Source: an uncultured Bacteroidales bacterium
GTDB taxonomy: Bacteria > Bacteroidota > Bacteroidia > Bacteroidales > WCHB1-69
NCBI GenBank assembly: GCA_900321845.1
Contig: ONXT01000107.1
Coordinates: 1 to 7,747 of the forward strand
Direction: 5' to 3'
Length of the DNA stretch: 7,747 nucleotides
The position numbers and the translations under genes are program-made. The number at the start of each line of letters is the position of its first letter. Position 1 is the stretch's first letter. Under the pieces are notes generated by a model that saw only the letters and a list, made by a program, of their open reading frames with translations, was not told the DNA's origin and ran no database searches. Shown one piece after another: positions 6,953-7,747 of the stretch.

Positions 6953-7747
6953 TTATTTGTTGATGTAATTCTTTTGGAAAAATTCTTCGTAAAGGGGCCG
7001 TGACTCTTTTTTCTTGTAGAAGGTGCTGTAGTTGCCGGCGCTCATCGGATAGACTGTGATGTTTTGGGAGAGAATGTGCGCCTTGAACTTGTCGTTGGAG
7101 GAGATGGAGTGATAGTAGTCCATCGCCGCATCTTTGTTCTTGAAGCGCGAAACGGTCACGATCTGTTGGTCTTGGGTGATATAGAAACTGTTGATGTTGA
7201 ACTTCTGGAGTGAGTAGAACTCGCGGTTGAAGTTGGAAATATCGACTTTGAGGTCCATCACGTTCACCTTGTGCACATTGACGATGAGGGTGACGTAATG
7301 CCAATCGTTGGGAGCGAAGGTGAAGGGCTCGGGGGTTGGAGCGGATTCAGGATTGGCCTTGTCCTGTTTTTCGGAGGTTGGGGAAGGGGTGCTTTCAGCT
7401 GGTTCGAGGTCTGCGAGCAGAATGCGGGCCAGTTCCGCGACGGGTTGGTCGTTGTAGTCGGAGATTACGCTTTGCAGTGCCGACCGGTAGGTGTCTTTGT
7501 TCTCGGTTTGTCCCACGGCCACGGCGCGGAGGAAGGCGTACTTCGACTTGAGCGTTTTGTCGGTGGCTTTTGCGATGGCTTCATCGGCATCGGCGATGAC
7601 CGCTTTCCATTGCTTGTTCGTGTATTTGCCGTAGGTCTCCTCGTAGCGGTTCTCCATCAGTTTGTTCTGAGCCTCCAGCTTTTTGTAGTAGTCGGGCTCG
7701 CGAATGAGACGGGCATAGTCGGTGGTGGCGTATTTGGTGAGAATGAT
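6953..7747 (-). CDS. porW: PorW/SprE-like protein, C-terminal part (5' end off-window)
   Basis: These are the last 264 residues of a larger protein; the frame is open to the right edge (…YARLIREPDYYKKLEAQ…), so the ATG at 7655-7657 is internal. Residues 1-115 are helical and TPR-like, with a final repeat 'SKYAFLRAVAVGQ...' and 'PVAELARILLADL'. A Pro/Ser/Glu-rich linker (about 116-147, bases 7307-7402) leads to a C-terminal domain ('WHYVTLIVNV...') with alternating strands and helices, ending in 'FFQKNYINK'. This layout, the 'YARLI-x-x-PDYY' stretch and the adjacent bactofilin match PorW (Porphyromonas)/SprE (Flavobacterium), a TPR lipoprotein needed for type IX secretion and gliding. The lipoprotein signal and most TPRs are outside the window, so the assignment rests on the tail and its context. 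A generic TPR protein with a SPOR-like tail is the alternative. Confidence 0.65.
   Translation of the reverse strand: MILTKYATTDYARLIREPDYYKKLEAQNKLMENRYEETYGKYTNKQWKAVIADADEAIAKATDKTLKSKYAFLRAVAVGQTENKDTYRSALQSVISDYNDQPVAELARILLADLEPAESTPSPTSEKQDKANPESAPTPEPFTFAPNDWHYVTLIVNVHKVNVMDLKVDISNFNREFYSLQKFNINSFYITQDQQIVTVSRFKNKDAAMDYYHSISSNDKFKAHILSQNITVYPMSAGNYSTFYKKKESRPLYEEFFQKNYINK

Noticed and set aside
6942..7304. N-terminal extension of the bactofilin frame
   Set aside because: It overlaps the PorW-like C-terminal domain in another frame. The Gln/Arg/His-rich low-complexity product is typical of a shadow frame, and bactofilin homology begins at the ATG at 6941.

Overview
The window comes from a Bacteroidota genome, most likely the order Bacteroidales. 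The clues are a TonB-dependent outer-membrane receptor of the Bacteroidota type, a Bacteroidota-style bactofilin, the C-terminal part of a PorW/SprE-like protein (a type IX secretion/gliding component restricted to this phylum), and weak Shine-Dalgarno signals. There are no mobile elements, tRNAs, rRNAs or CRISPR arrays, and nothing in the gene content suggests recent transfer.

Layout. The left quarter (1-1980, + strand) is the 3' part of a TonB-dependent receptor gene whose signal peptide, N-terminal domain and plug start lie outside the window. It converges on a long minus-strand block covering the rest. The 113-base gap between the two blocks holds a large imperfect stem-loop followed by a T-rich run, which looks like the receptor gene's terminator.

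Read in its own direction (right to left), the minus block is: the 3' end of a porW/sprE-like gene, a bactofilin (11-base gap), a 66-base AT-rich spacer with an imperfect inverted repeat built of 7-base units, an AtpZ/AtpI-family gene, a four-helix membrane protein, a secreted DUF3298-type protein, trpS and uvrC. Most gaps are short (11-66 bases), so much of it could be co-transcribed, though no promoter could be assigned with confidence.

How the genes fit together. trpS (tryptophanyl-tRNA synthetase) and uvrC (nucleotide excision repair nuclease) are housekeeping genes with intact catalytic motifs. The porW-bactofilin-atpZ-membrane protein group recalls an arrangement that, from memory, leads into the F-type ATP synthase operon in other Bacteroidota; here the ATP synthase genes do not follow. 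The DUF3298 protein is an exported protein of unknown role.

No clearly novel system is visible. The points most worth a second look are the two inverted-repeat elements, the atpZ neighbourhood without atpB, and the poorly characterised C-terminal domain of the PorW-like protein.
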